Of a stretch of 41,517 bases of DNA, positions 32,508 through 40,269 are shown piece after piece (the stretch's first letter is position 1; each line of letters starts with the position of its first letter). This stretch comes from Actinomycetes bacterium (GTDB lineage Bacteria; Actinomycetota; Acidimicrobiia; Acidimicrobiales; JAAEMS01). The notes below the pieces were generated by a model. It worked only from the letters and a program-made list of their open reading frames with translations. It was not told the DNA's origin and did not search any database. Both the position numbers and the translations under genes were made by a program. The stretch is from NCBI GenBank assembly GCA_024225275.1, contig JAAEMS010000197.1, positions 1-41,517 of the forward strand, in the 5' to 3' direction.

Positions 32508-33577
32508 AGGGCTTCCCGTTGCTCCACATACCGGGAGATCTGGTCGAGGGTCACGGCCTGCATGTCTTGGCCGTCACGGTGGGCCCGATACCACTCGACG
32601 ATCCAATCGAGGGTCGTGAACAGATCCAGGGCCGGGCGCCAGCCCAGGGTGGACTTGATCTTGGTGCAGTCGAGCTTGAGGAAGGTGTCCTCGTGGGGGA
32701 ACTCGGTGCCGTCGAGCTCCCAGCGTGCTCCTTCACCCCACTCGTTCGTGAGGTGTTCGACGATCCACTGCACTGGTTTGATCTGTTCGATGTCGGGACC
32801 GAGGTTCCAGCTGTCGGCGGCCCGCTCGGGGTTGTGCCACAGCTCCTCGGCCACCTGGAGGTAGCCCGAGAGGGGTTCGAGGACGTGCTGCCAGGGGCGG
32901 AGGGCGTGGGGGTTGCGTATCTTGACGGGTTCACCGGCCGCGATGGCCCGCATGATGTCGGGGATGAGGCGGTCGGTGGCCCAGTCACCACCACCGATGA
33001 CATTGCCGGCGCGGGTCGACGCCACCGCGGTGGGCCCGTCGGCGAACCAGCTGGCCCGGTACGAGCGGATGACAAGTTCGGCTGCGCCCTTCGAGGCCGA
33101 GTAGGGGTCGCGGCCACCCAGCTCGTCGGATTCGCGATAGCCCCACACCCACTCGACGTTCCGGTAGCACTTGTCGCTGGTGATCATGACCACCGAGCGC
33201 AGGTCGGGGCGGTCGCGGGCAGCCTCGAGCACGTGCGCGGTTCCCATGACGTTGGTGCCGAAGGTGAGCAAGGGGTCGGCGTAGGCCGGGTGAACCAGCG
33301 CCTGGGCAGCCAGGTGGATGACCACCTCGGGGTCGGCCTGTTCGAAGGCGGCCGTCACCACATCGGGGTCGCGGATGTCTCCGTGGATCGAGGTGAGGCC
33401 ATCAGACACCGCGGCGGTCTCGTGGAGGTTGGGACTGCTGGGAGGGTCGAGGGCGATGCCGGTTATCTCGGCCCCTAGGCTGGAGAGCCACAGGCTGAGC
33501 CAACTCCCTTTGAAGCCGGTGTGGCCGGTGAGCAGTACCCGCTTGCCGTCCCAGAATTCCCGATTGGGCACGTACAT
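32504..33577 (-). CDS. rfbG: CDP-glucose 4,6-dehydratase
   Basis: 357 residues from ATG 33577; the frame is open to 34456 but that part is antisense-like noise over rfbF. The NAD loop RVLLTGHTGFKGSWLSLWLS is the specific RfbG signature, followed by SSLGAEITGIALDPPSSPNL. The catalytic YxxxK is YSASKGAAE and the Thr site is MITSDKCYRN. It converts CDP-glucose to CDP-4-keto-6-deoxyglucose. Start lies 2 nt after the rfbF stop; GTG 33583 is an alternative that would overlap it. Confidence 0.95.
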   Translation of the reverse strand: MYVPNREFWDGKRVLLTGHTGFKGSWLSLWLSSLGAEITGIALDPPSSPNLHETAAVSDGLTSIHGDIRDPDVVTAAFEQADPEVVIHLAAQALVHPAYADPLLTFGTNVMGTAHVLEAARDRPDLRSVVMITSDKCYRNVEWVWGYRESDELGGRDPYSASKGAAELVIRSYRASWFADGPTAVASTRAGNVIGGGDWATDRLIPDIMRAIAAGEPVKIRNPHALRPWQHVLEPLSGYLQVAEELWHNPERAADSWNLGPDIEQIKPVQWIVEHLTNEWGEGARWELDGTEFPHEDTFLKLDCTKIKSTLGWRPALDLFTTLDWIVEWYRAHRDGQDMQAVTLDQISRYVEQREAL

Positions 33578-33579
33578 GG

Positions 33580-34344
33580 TCACCACACCTTCCATGGAGC
33601 ATTGCCGTCGGCCCATAGCTGTTCGAGCAGGGAGCGCTCGCGCAGTGTGTCCATGGGTTGCCAGAAGCCGTCGTGGCAGTAGGCGGTCAGTTGGCCGGCA
33701 GCGGCCAGGGCCTGCATGGGGCCCTGTTCCCAGTGCACTTCGGCATCGGGGATGTAGTCGATGGCGCCTGGTTCGAGGACGAAGAAGCCTCCGTTGATCC
33801 AGCCTCCGTCGGCCGGCTTCTCGACGAACGCCTTGACCTGGTTGTCCTGGAGGTCGAGGACCCCGTACCGCGACGGGGGTTGGACCGCGGTCAGCGTGGC
33901 GAGCCGGCCTTGGGCCCGATGGGTGGCGATGGTGGCTGCGATGTCGGTGTTGGAGACACCGTCGCCGTAGGTGAAACAGAAGGTGTCGTCGGCGACATGG
34001 TCGGCCACCAGCTTGAGCCGACCCCCGGTCCCGGAGCTCTCGCCGGTATCGACCAGGGTTATCCGCCAGGGCTCGCTCGTGGTCTGGTGGACCTCGAGGT
34101 CGTTGTCGCGGAGATCGAAGGTGACGTCGGAGGTGTGAAGGAAGTAGTTGGCGAAGTACTCCTTGATCACATAGCCCTTGTAGCCACAGCAGATCACGAA
34201 GTCGTTGACGCCGTGGGCCGCGTAGATCTTCATGATGTGCCAGAGGATCGGCTTGCCGCCGATCTCCACCATGGGCTTGGGCTTGAGCGTCGTCTCCTCG
34301 CTCAGGCGAGTGCCGAGTCCCCCCGCCAGAATGACAGCCTTCAC
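33580..34344 (-). CDS. rfbF: Glucose-1-phosphate cytidylyltransferase
   Basis: 254 residues from GTG 34344, with GGAG 6 nt upstream. RfbF makes CDP-glucose from CTP and glucose-1-phosphate. The nucleotide loop [20 protein letters not shown] is at the N-terminus, then [16 protein letters not shown], the catalytic Asp in [10 protein letters not shown], and [32 protein letters not shown] near the end is typical of RfbF. It is the first gene of the six-gene CDP-sugar operon. Confidence 0.96.
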   Translation of the reverse strand: MKAVILAGGLGTRLSEETTLKPKPMVEIGGKPILWHIMKIYAAHGVNDFVICCGYKGYVIKEYFANYFLHTSDVTFDLRDNDLEVHQTTSEPWRITLVDTGESSGTGGRLKLVADHVADDTFCFTYGDGVSNTDIAATIATHRAQGRLATLTAVQPPSRYGVLDLQDNQVKAFVEKPADGGWINGGFFVLEPGAIDYIPDAEVHWEQGPMQALAAAGQLTAYCHDGFWQPMDTLRERSLLEQLWADGNAPWKVW

Positions 34345-34387
34345 GTCCTACTCCTTCGAGAATACGGCGGACGAGGATCAATCGGCC

Positions 34388-34393
34388 ACAATA
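34388..34393 (-). promoter_or_regulatory. Candidate -10 box of the CDP-sugar operon
   Basis: TATTGT on the minus strand, about 44 nt before the GTG of rfbF, giving a leader of roughly 36 nt with the GGAG ribosome site. The rest of the 196-bp gap to the divergent VanZ-LamG gene shows no repeat or hairpin of note. Confidence 0.45.
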
Positions 34394-34540
34394 CCCGCGT
34401 GCTGAGGGGTGGAGGTTGTGGGTCCACATGGGCCATGTGACCAGTATTGGCCCCAACCCTTCCCGGCCAGCGGCTTGACCCCTACCCTTGGCGAGGCGTC
34501 ACCCCCACATCCGTCGGCGATATCGAATACCTCTAGACCC

Positions 34541-35674
34541 GTGCCCACCCCTCACCCCCGGAGTCGAGCCATGGCTGGCGGCGACACCCGCCCCGAATCA
34601 ACTTCACCCCAGGCGCCTGACCGCCTGACCCAGTGGGCTCTGCTCTTCGCGGCCGTGCTGTGGCCGCTGGTGGGCGCGGTGCTCCTGACCTTGCCCCGGA
34701 TCCCCGATGTCACGCTCGGGGTGCCCGACGTCGTCCTGCACGCCTTCGTGTTCTTCTGGACAGCGGTTGCCGTGTGGGCCCTACTGGTGCGCCGGGGCTG
34801 GCTGGTTCTGGCCCTTTCCGCTCTCACCCTCATGGCGATGGCGCTCGGTTCCGAGGTCATCCAGAAGCTCTTCGTGTCGGGCCGGGACGCGTCGTATGAG
34901 GACGTGGCGGCCGACCTGGTGGGGATCGGCCTGGCTGCCATCGTCTTCTATCGGTTGGTCTCGCGCCAGGGCGGGGTCCGGGCTCGACGGCTGGTCGCCA
35001 TCACGACTCTCCCGGTTCTCACCGTCTTCGCCGCTGCGTCAGCCTTCGGCCACATCTCGGAGACCGTGTGGTGGATATGCCGCGAAGGTGCGCTGACCGG
35101 GACGGCCGCGGCAAAGGGTGATCCGCTGGCTCAGATCGACTCCGAGAGGGGAGTCTTCGCGGTGGGCGAAGACCAGTTCGAGCTGACCGATCCGGTCGTG
35201 AGCCACCGTTTCCGAAGGCTGGGCTGTGCGGTGCGTGACTCGAACGAGCTCACCGTCGAGGTGGTATTCCGCAGCAATGATGCCGAACAGGGCGGCCCGG
35301 CCCGCATCATCACCTATTCGAAGGGCACCACCCGCCAGGACGCGAACTTCCACATCGGCCAATCCGGCCCCGACCTCAGCATCCGGCTACGACTGGATAC
35401 CGCCGGCTACGAGACGATCGAGGTTCCGGATGTGATTCGGCCCGGACGCACCCAGACGGCGGTGGTGAGAATCACCGCGGGCCAACTCGACGTGTGGGTC
35501 GACAGCCGGCTCGCGCTCACCACCCAACTGCCCACCGAGTCCTTGGAGGGCTGGGACCCCTACTTCGCCCTGGTGATCGGCGACGAACTGGGCGGCGGGC
35601 GCCCCTTCGACGGTGACGTTCTCGGTGCCGAGCTCTACGCACGGGCCCAGCCCGACGACTCGCTGGCCGGCTAG
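34541..35674 (+). CDS. VanZ-like membrane domain fused to a LamG-type lectin domain
   Basis: 377 residues from GTG 34541; ATG 34571 is an alternative. Four membrane helices (about residues 28-170) hold VanZ-type features: LPRIPDVTLGVPDVVLHAFV, GSEVIQKLFVSGRDASYEDV and AADLVGIGLAAIVFY. The C-terminal 190 residues are extracytoplasmic and beta-rich (LTVEVVFRSNDAEQ, RIITYSKGT, FHIGQSGPDLSIRL, GQLDVWVDSRLALT), the pattern of a LamG/concanavalin-like domain. It may bind the surface polysaccharide. Function of the VanZ part is unknown. It converges with BY-kinase (2). Confidence 0.75.
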   Translation: MPTPHPRSRAMAGGDTRPESTSPQAPDRLTQWALLFAAVLWPLVGAVLLTLPRIPDVTLGVPDVVLHAFVFFWTAVAVWALLVRRGWLVLALSALTLMAMALGSEVIQKLFVSGRDASYEDVAADLVGIGLAAIVFYRLVSRQGGVRARRLVAITTLPVLTVFAAASAFGHISETVWWICREGALTGTAAAKGDPLAQIDSERGVFAVGEDQFELTDPVVSHRFRRLGCAVRDSNELTVEVVFRSNDAEQGGPARIITYSKGTTRQDANFHIGQSGPDLSIRLRLDTAGYETIEVPDVIRPGRTQTAVVRITAGQLDVWVDSRLALTTQLPTESLEGWDPYFALVIGDELGGGRPFDGDVLGAELYARAQPDDSLAG

Positions 35675-35679
35675 GCCGC

Positions 35680-37275
35680 TCAGGAGTACCCGTAGCCGTA
35701 ACGGCCACCGCTGGTGCGGTCCCCCACCAGCACGACGGCCCACAGGTCAGCCCCGGCCCGGTCGAGACGACCAGCGGCGGCGGCCAAATCGCTGCGCGAG
35801 GTGGCGCGGGAGCGGGCCACCAGCACGGTGAGGTCGACCAGGCCGGCCAGCAGGGTGGCGTCGGCCACGGGAAGCACGGGGGCGGCGTCGATGATCACAT
35901 AGTCGGCCTCGACCGACAGATCTCGGATCAGCTTCTCGGCAGGAGGGGCGGCGAGCACTTCGCTGGGATTGGGGGGCAGGCTTCCGGACGGCACCACAGT
36001 GAGGGTGCCTCCGAAGGGTAGGTGCGACACCGCGGCCAGCTCGGCATCGCCCAGCATGACCTCGGTGGCTCCCGGGCTCAGCGCCAGGCCCGCAACCTCG
36101 TGTAGTCGCGGCCGGCGCAGGTCGAAGTCGACCAGGATCACCCGGCCACCGAGCAGGGCCAGGCTCTGGGCCAGGTTGGCGGCCACCGTGGTCTTGCCTT
36201 CGCTCTGGTTGGCGCTGGTGACCAGGATCGTACCGACCTCCCGCGACAGGGCCGAGAACTGGACCCCCGCTCTCAGGGTCCGGTAGGCCTCGGCCCCGGG
36301 TCCCGAGGGGTCGCGGATGATCTCGAGGGCAGCCTCTCCCTTGCCCGATAGGGGCGGGATGGCGACCTTGAGGATATCGGGTCGATGGGTGGCGTCTTCG
36401 AGGGACGCGAGATCGGTCACCCTGGTGTCGAAGGCGTTGATCATCAGGGCGGCGGCCACCCCGAGGATCAGGCCGACCGCGACGGCCAGCACCAGATTGC
36501 GGAACACTTGGGGAGAGAACGGAGCGCCGGGCACCTGGGCCCGCATGGTGACAGTGGCGGAGCTGGCATCGACCAGTCCGGTGCTGAGGCTGAGATTGGC
36601 CTGGGCCCTGCTGAGGGAATCCGCTTCGGCATCGAGGGCGGCGATCACCGGTGCCAGCTGCGAGGCCATGGCGGCCCGCTCCTGTTCCACCGATGGTCGG
36701 GTTGGGGCGTCGGGCGCGAGGCTGGCCAGTTTGGCGTCGAGCTCGGTGAGGGCCTCCAGCTTGGTGGCCCGCCGGGTGGCCAGGTCGTCGAGCCGGGCCA
36801 ATACGACGGACACGGCATCGTCGTAGGACTGCAGGGACCGCTCCCGCGACAGCGCCACATAGGAGTCGGCCCAGGAATTGGCCGCTCCTGCCACCTGGTC
36901 GGCGTCGGCTCCGGTGGCGGTGAAGATGATGATGTCGGAGTCAGGGTCAGCGGCCGCCGAAGCGTCGATCAGGCCATCGGCCTCGAGGCCTCGGATACCC
37001 GCATCGGTCCGCACGGTGTCGCTGCGGGCGAACACCAGGGCGTTGTTGAGCTCGCGCCTGCTGGCCACCACTCCCCCGGTGGCAACCACGTCCTGGACGA
37101 CAGAACCCTTGACCAGGACGGTCGAGGTGGCCCGATACTGGGGGGTGGCGCGCAGGGTCAACAACAGGGTCCCGATCACGACCAGTGCGAACACGCCGAT
37201 GATCCACCACTTGCGGCGGTCGGCGATCTGCATATAGTCGCGGAAGGTCAGCTCAGGTGAGAACTCCGAGTCCAT
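35680..37275 (-). CDS. Wzz/BY-kinase-type polysaccharide co-polymerase (2)
   Basis: 531 residues from ATG 37275. First helix at about 23-42, an extracytoplasmic part with coiled-coil regions (150-225), second helix at about 260-281, then a cytosolic ATPase domain. Walker A is at 354-362 (SANQSEGKT), Walker A' is intact (VILVDFDLRRP, 379-388) and Walker B is YVIIDAAP. The C-terminus RYGYGYS carries three closely spaced tyrosines for autophosphorylation. It is probably the fully active kinase of the pair and a target of the phosphatase at 7524. A TAGCCT box lies 9 nt before the start. Confidence 0.92.
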   Translation of the reverse strand: MDSEFSPELTFRDYMQIADRRKWWIIGVFALVVIGTLLLTLRATPQYRATSTVLVKGSVVQDVVATGGVVASRRELNNALVFARSDTVRTDAGIRGLEADGLIDASAAADPDSDIIIFTATGADADQVAGAANSWADSYVALSRERSLQSYDDAVSVVLARLDDLATRRATKLEALTELDAKLASLAPDAPTRPSVEQERAAMASQLAPVIAALDAEADSLSRAQANLSLSTGLVDASSATVTMRAQVPGAPFSPQVFRNLVLAVAVGLILGVAAALMINAFDTRVTDLASLEDATHRPDILKVAIPPLSGKGEAALEIIRDPSGPGAEAYRTLRAGVQFSALSREVGTILVTSANQSEGKTTVAANLAQSLALLGGRVILVDFDLRRPRLHEVAGLALSPGATEVMLGDAELAAVSHLPFGGTLTVVPSGSLPPNPSEVLAAPPAEKLIRDLSVEADYVIIDAAPVLPVADATLLAGLVDLTVLVARSRATSRSDLAAAAGRLDRAGADLWAVVLVGDRTSGGRYGYGYS

Positions 37276-37284
37276 TGTTCAGTA

Positions 37285-37290
37285 AGGCTA
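37285..37290 (-). promoter_or_regulatory. Candidate -10 box of BY-kinase (2)
   Basis: TAGCCT on the minus strand, 9 nt before the ATG at 37275, which would give a leader of only one to three nucleotides. Confidence 0.4.
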
Positions 37291-37349
37291 CGGGACTACG
37301 GCGAGTATCAGTGGGATTCTCCTCCACGAACAGGTCGGCCGGCCAGGGG

Positions 37350-38558
37350 TCAGAGCCCGCTCTTTTCCAGGATGTGGATGCCGCAGGCGGAGCCGAGGCC
37401 GATGACATGGGTCATGGCGACCTTGGCGTCTTCGATCTGACGGTCGCCGGCCTCACCCCGAAGGTGGGTGGCCACCTCATACACATTGGCCACACCGGTA
37501 GCCCCGATGGGGTGGCCCTTCGACAGCAGGCCTCCCGACACGTTCACCGGGGTCTCGCCATCGCGCCACGGACCGCGCCGGTCGATCCACTCCCCCGCCC
37601 CACCCTCCTCACAGAGCCGCAGGTTGTCGTAATGACGAAGCTCGGCAGTGGCGAAACAGTCGTGGAGCTCGACCAGATCAAGATCCTCAGGTCCGACACC
37701 GGCCTGCTCGTAGGCAGCATCGACGGCGTTGCGGGTGAGAGTGTTGACGTCGGGCTGCACCTGGGCACCCTCGGTCCACGGATCAGAGTTCAACACACTG
37801 GCCGAGATCTTCACCGCCCGCTTCTGCACCTCTTTGGGCATCGACTTCAACCTCTCATCGGAAACCAACACCACCGCAGCCGAACCATCACCAGTGGGGC
37901 AACACATCAACAAGGTGTTCGGGTAGGCGATCACTTCGCCCCCCATGATCTCCTCGAGAGTGAACGCCTTCTGATACTGGGCCAACGGGTTCAGGCTCGA
38001 ATGAAAATGGTTCTTCTCGGCCACCTTGGCGAACTGCTCGAACCCGACGCCGTCGTTCTCGTACGCGTACTCCTGGCCGGCTTGAGCGAACACGCCGGGC
38101 ATCATGTTGGTACCCAACCGACCCTCGACACCCATGACCGCACCGAAACGGCCACCGGGTTCGAACACCTTCTCCTCACCACGAGCAGCAGCGGCACCGC
38201 CGAGCATGCCCATCTTGCCCATCTGCTCAACCCCGACGGCCAAACCCATCTCGGCCTCACCGGCCTTGATGGCCATCATCACCGTACGAATCGCAGTGGC
38301 ACCCGTAGCACAAGCGTTGGCCACGTTGTAAACGGGGATACCGGTCTGGCCGATCTGCTTCTGGACCCGCTGACCCACCGCCGCGTTGGCCTGGTACAGA
38401 CAACCGGCGGCCATCACGTCCATGTCGCCCATGTTGACGCCGCCGTCGTCGAGGGCGCCGAGGCTGGCCTCGGACGCCAGGTCGATCAGATCCTTGTCCT
38501 TGTAGCGGGCGAACTTGGTCATGTGGGTTCCCAGAACCCAAACAACATCCTCAGACAT
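37350..38558 (-). CDS. Thiolase-fold acyl-CoA acetyltransferase/lipid-transfer protein (SCP2-thiolase type)
   Basis: 402 residues. The nucleophile Cys is in NVANACATGATAIR (about residue 83), the His site is LVELHDCFATAEL, and the second His and Cys lie in GHPIGATG and GLGSACGIHIL. All key thiolase residues are present. These SCP2-type proteins act in lipid or steroid side-chain metabolism, and often pair with a DUF35 protein, as here, 30 nt upstream. The coding strand uses more G/T-ending codons than its neighbours by eye. A link to the polysaccharide genes is not evident. Confidence 0.88.
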   Translation of the reverse strand: MSEDVVWVLGTHMTKFARYKDKDLIDLASEASLGALDDGGVNMGDMDVMAAGCLYQANAAVGQRVQKQIGQTGIPVYNVANACATGATAIRTVMMAIKAGEAEMGLAVGVEQMGKMGMLGGAAAARGEEKVFEPGGRFGAVMGVEGRLGTNMMPGVFAQAGQEYAYENDGVGFEQFAKVAEKNHFHSSLNPLAQYQKAFTLEEIMGGEVIAYPNTLLMCCPTGDGSAAVVLVSDERLKSMPKEVQKRAVKISASVLNSDPWTEGAQVQPDVNTLTRNAVDAAYEQAGVGPEDLDLVELHDCFATAELRHYDNLRLCEEGGAGEWIDRRGPWRDGETPVNVSGGLLSKGHPIGATGVANVYEVATHLRGEAGDRQIEDAKVAMTHVIGLGSACGIHILEKSGL

Positions 38559-38588
38559 CGATCTGTCCCTTCAGGTGAGTGGTTCTGG

Positions 38589-38996
38589 TCACGAAGCGGG
38601 CTCGAAGGCGAAGGCCAGGGCTTCGGTGCCCCGGTCATCAACCCCGGCCACCCAGGTGGTGAGCTGGACCTTCATGCCGAGCGTGGTGTTCTCCGGAGTG
38701 GGATCGGAGCCATCGGCCTGCAACACATTGCCCTTCACCTGGCCCCCACCGTCGAGGTCGACAACCGCCGAAGCGAAGGGTGCGGGCACCCCCTTGGCGG
38801 CCCGATGCACGATCGAGAAACTGCGCACCGTTCCGGTGGCCGCCAAGTCCTTCTTCGAGAACGACCGGCCGAAGCAGTGGGCACACCCATTGCGGCGGTC
38901 GAAGTAGATCGCCCCACACCCATCACAGGCATTGGCCACCAAGTGGGGCGAGTCGCCCAACACCAGATAGTCGACCATCGGAATCTGTTCGGCCAC
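38589..38996 (-). CDS. DUF35 (zinc ribbon plus OB-fold) acyl-CoA-binding partner
   Basis: 135 residues from GTG 38996, with GAGAGGGG upstream. A rubredoxin-like zinc ribbon (CDGCGAIYFDRRNGCAHC, two CxxC pairs) precedes an OB-fold domain (GTVRSFSIVHRAAKGVPAPF, then ASAVVDLDGGGQVKGNV). Proteins of this kind form complexes with thiolase-fold partners, such as the ChsH2/Ltp2-type retro-aldolase pairs. It is placed directly before the thiolase, so they likely act together. Confidence 0.88.
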   Translation of the reverse strand: MAEQIPMVDYLVLGDSPHLVANACDGCGAIYFDRRNGCAHCFGRSFSKKDLAATGTVRSFSIVHRAAKGVPAPFASAVVDLDGGGQVKGNVLQADGSDPTPENTTLGMKVQLTTWVAGVDDRGTEALAFAFEPAS

Positions 38997-39026
38997 GGGT
39001 CCCCTCTCGAAGAACTATTCGCGAGG

Positions 39027-40127
39027 CTAGCGCGCCCGTTTGCGGGCGTAGTCGCTACCCCTGCTGGCCAGTCGGCGTAGGAATCCGAGCGGGCCAGGAG
39101 AGCCCACTGCTTCCCGATAGGCCCGGTCGGGTATGGCCATGGTGCGGAGGTGGCGGGGCCAGTGCCAAACGGGCTGGGTTGAGATGGCGTAGCCAATTCC
39201 CCACCCGGGCGACGGACGCATGGTCAACTCACCCACCAGACGACTGGCAACCGACGGGGGGAAGCTCTCAGCGCGACATGACAGCTCTGCGTCCAGACCG
39301 AAGACGAGAGCGGCTCGCGCTGTCGCCCGGGCGCAGATCGTGGCCAGCCGATGCCGGAGGGCCAGTTCCACTGTCAGATCCCAGTCGAGGTCGTCGCTTC
39401 TGGCCAGCGCCGCCACGTCGAACAGCGACGAAAGCCGCGAGGTACCAACCTCGGAGGCCACGCACGCCTGGAGGAACAAACCTTCGAGACGGGGAGAGCG
39501 CACGACGACACCTCCCAGCTCGGTCTGGAGTGGTTTGGCGACGAGCCGGCTCGTGAGCGCGTTCCGACCCCAGTCGATGGCCTGATGGAGGTCGATCTCG
39601 ATCCCCGCTCGATCGCGATACGTGTTGGCCTTGATGATCTCGTCGACCGTGCTCGAGCGAGGTGGCTGCAGGGCTCGATAGCCGGAGTCACCCAAGACGC
39701 GGTTCGCTGCCGCGAACTGTGCTGACTCCACCAGGATGTCGATGTCGCTGGACTGCCGTGCCTCCGGGGACACATAGACGAACCGGGCAACCGCAAGGCC
39801 CTTGATGGAGTAGGCCTCGATCTCGTTGGCTCGGAGAAGCTCGATTGTCTCGAGTTGGGAGCGTTCGAGCCGGAGGGACATCCGAGCAACATCTGCATAG
39901 GCGGACTCGAGCTCCTGACCGCTCTCGTCGTCGAGAACCAGCACTCCGGCGCGGGCTGCGAAGGCGAGGGGGGCAAGTATTCGCTCGCGACGGGCGAAAC
40001 GCTGAAGCTCCGCGCCGACCGGGGCAGTGACGGCCACCTGGGGCGATGGCAGCCCTACGGCATGGTCGAGCGCAGCCCGCAGATAGGGCTGATACTCGTT
40101 GGGAACCGGCCGTTGTTCAGTGCTCAC
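39027..40127 (-). CDS. Nucleotidyltransferase-family protein (PF14907-type)
   Basis: 366 residues from GTG 40127; the frame is open to 40220 but the extra part looks non-coding. A helical N-terminus precedes the nucleotidyltransferase-like core with SIKGLAVARFVYVSPEARQS and SDIDILVES, where two acidic residues sit as in DNA polymerase beta-type folds. IEIDLHQAIDWG supplies a third. Members are often found in capsule and EPS clusters but have no established substrate that I know. It lies 30 nt before the DUF35 gene, probably in the same transcript. Confidence 0.8.
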   Translation of the reverse strand: MSTEQRPVPNEYQPYLRAALDHAVGLPSPQVAVTAPVGAELQRFARRERILAPLAFAARAGVLVLDDESGQELESAYADVARMSLRLERSQLETIELLRANEIEAYSIKGLAVARFVYVSPEARQSSDIDILVESAQFAAANRVLGDSGYRALQPPRSSTVDEIIKANTYRDRAGIEIDLHQAIDWGRNALTSRLVAKPLQTELGGVVVRSPRLEGLFLQACVASEVGTSRLSSLFDVAALARSDDLDWDLTVELALRHRLATICARATARAALVFGLDAELSCRAESFPPSVASRLVGELTMRPSPGWGIGYAISTQPVWHWPRHLRTMAIPDRAYREAVGSPGPLGFLRRLASRGSDYARKRAR

Positions 40128-40224
40128 CTTGCAGAGGAGACTACTCCACCCCGATCGACACTCTGTCGTATGCCGGCGAGTAGTCATAGGTCGGACGACT
40201 CTTCCGGGACCGGCATCCACGCTC

Positions 40225-40230
40225 TACACT
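40225..40230 (+). promoter_or_regulatory. Candidate -10 box of the UDP-sugar dehydrogenase gene
   Basis: TACACT about 40 nt before the ATG at 40270, leaving a leader of about 32 nt with a GGAGAG ribosome site at 40261-40266. Confidence 0.45.
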
Positions 40231-40269
40231 TGTGACTTGTAGCGGTGGGCGCAACCGACCGGAGAGAAC

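Noticed and set aside
32504..34456. 650-codon open frame on the minus strand containing rfbG.
   Set aside because: The first 290 codons overlap rfbF in another frame and are Arg/Pro-rich noise. The RfbG homology starts at ATG 33577.
37257..39080. 607-codon plus-strand frame opposite the thiolase and DUF35 genes.
   Set aside because: His/Gly-rich composition typical of an antisense frame in GC-rich DNA; the minus strand has complete, motif-bearing genes.
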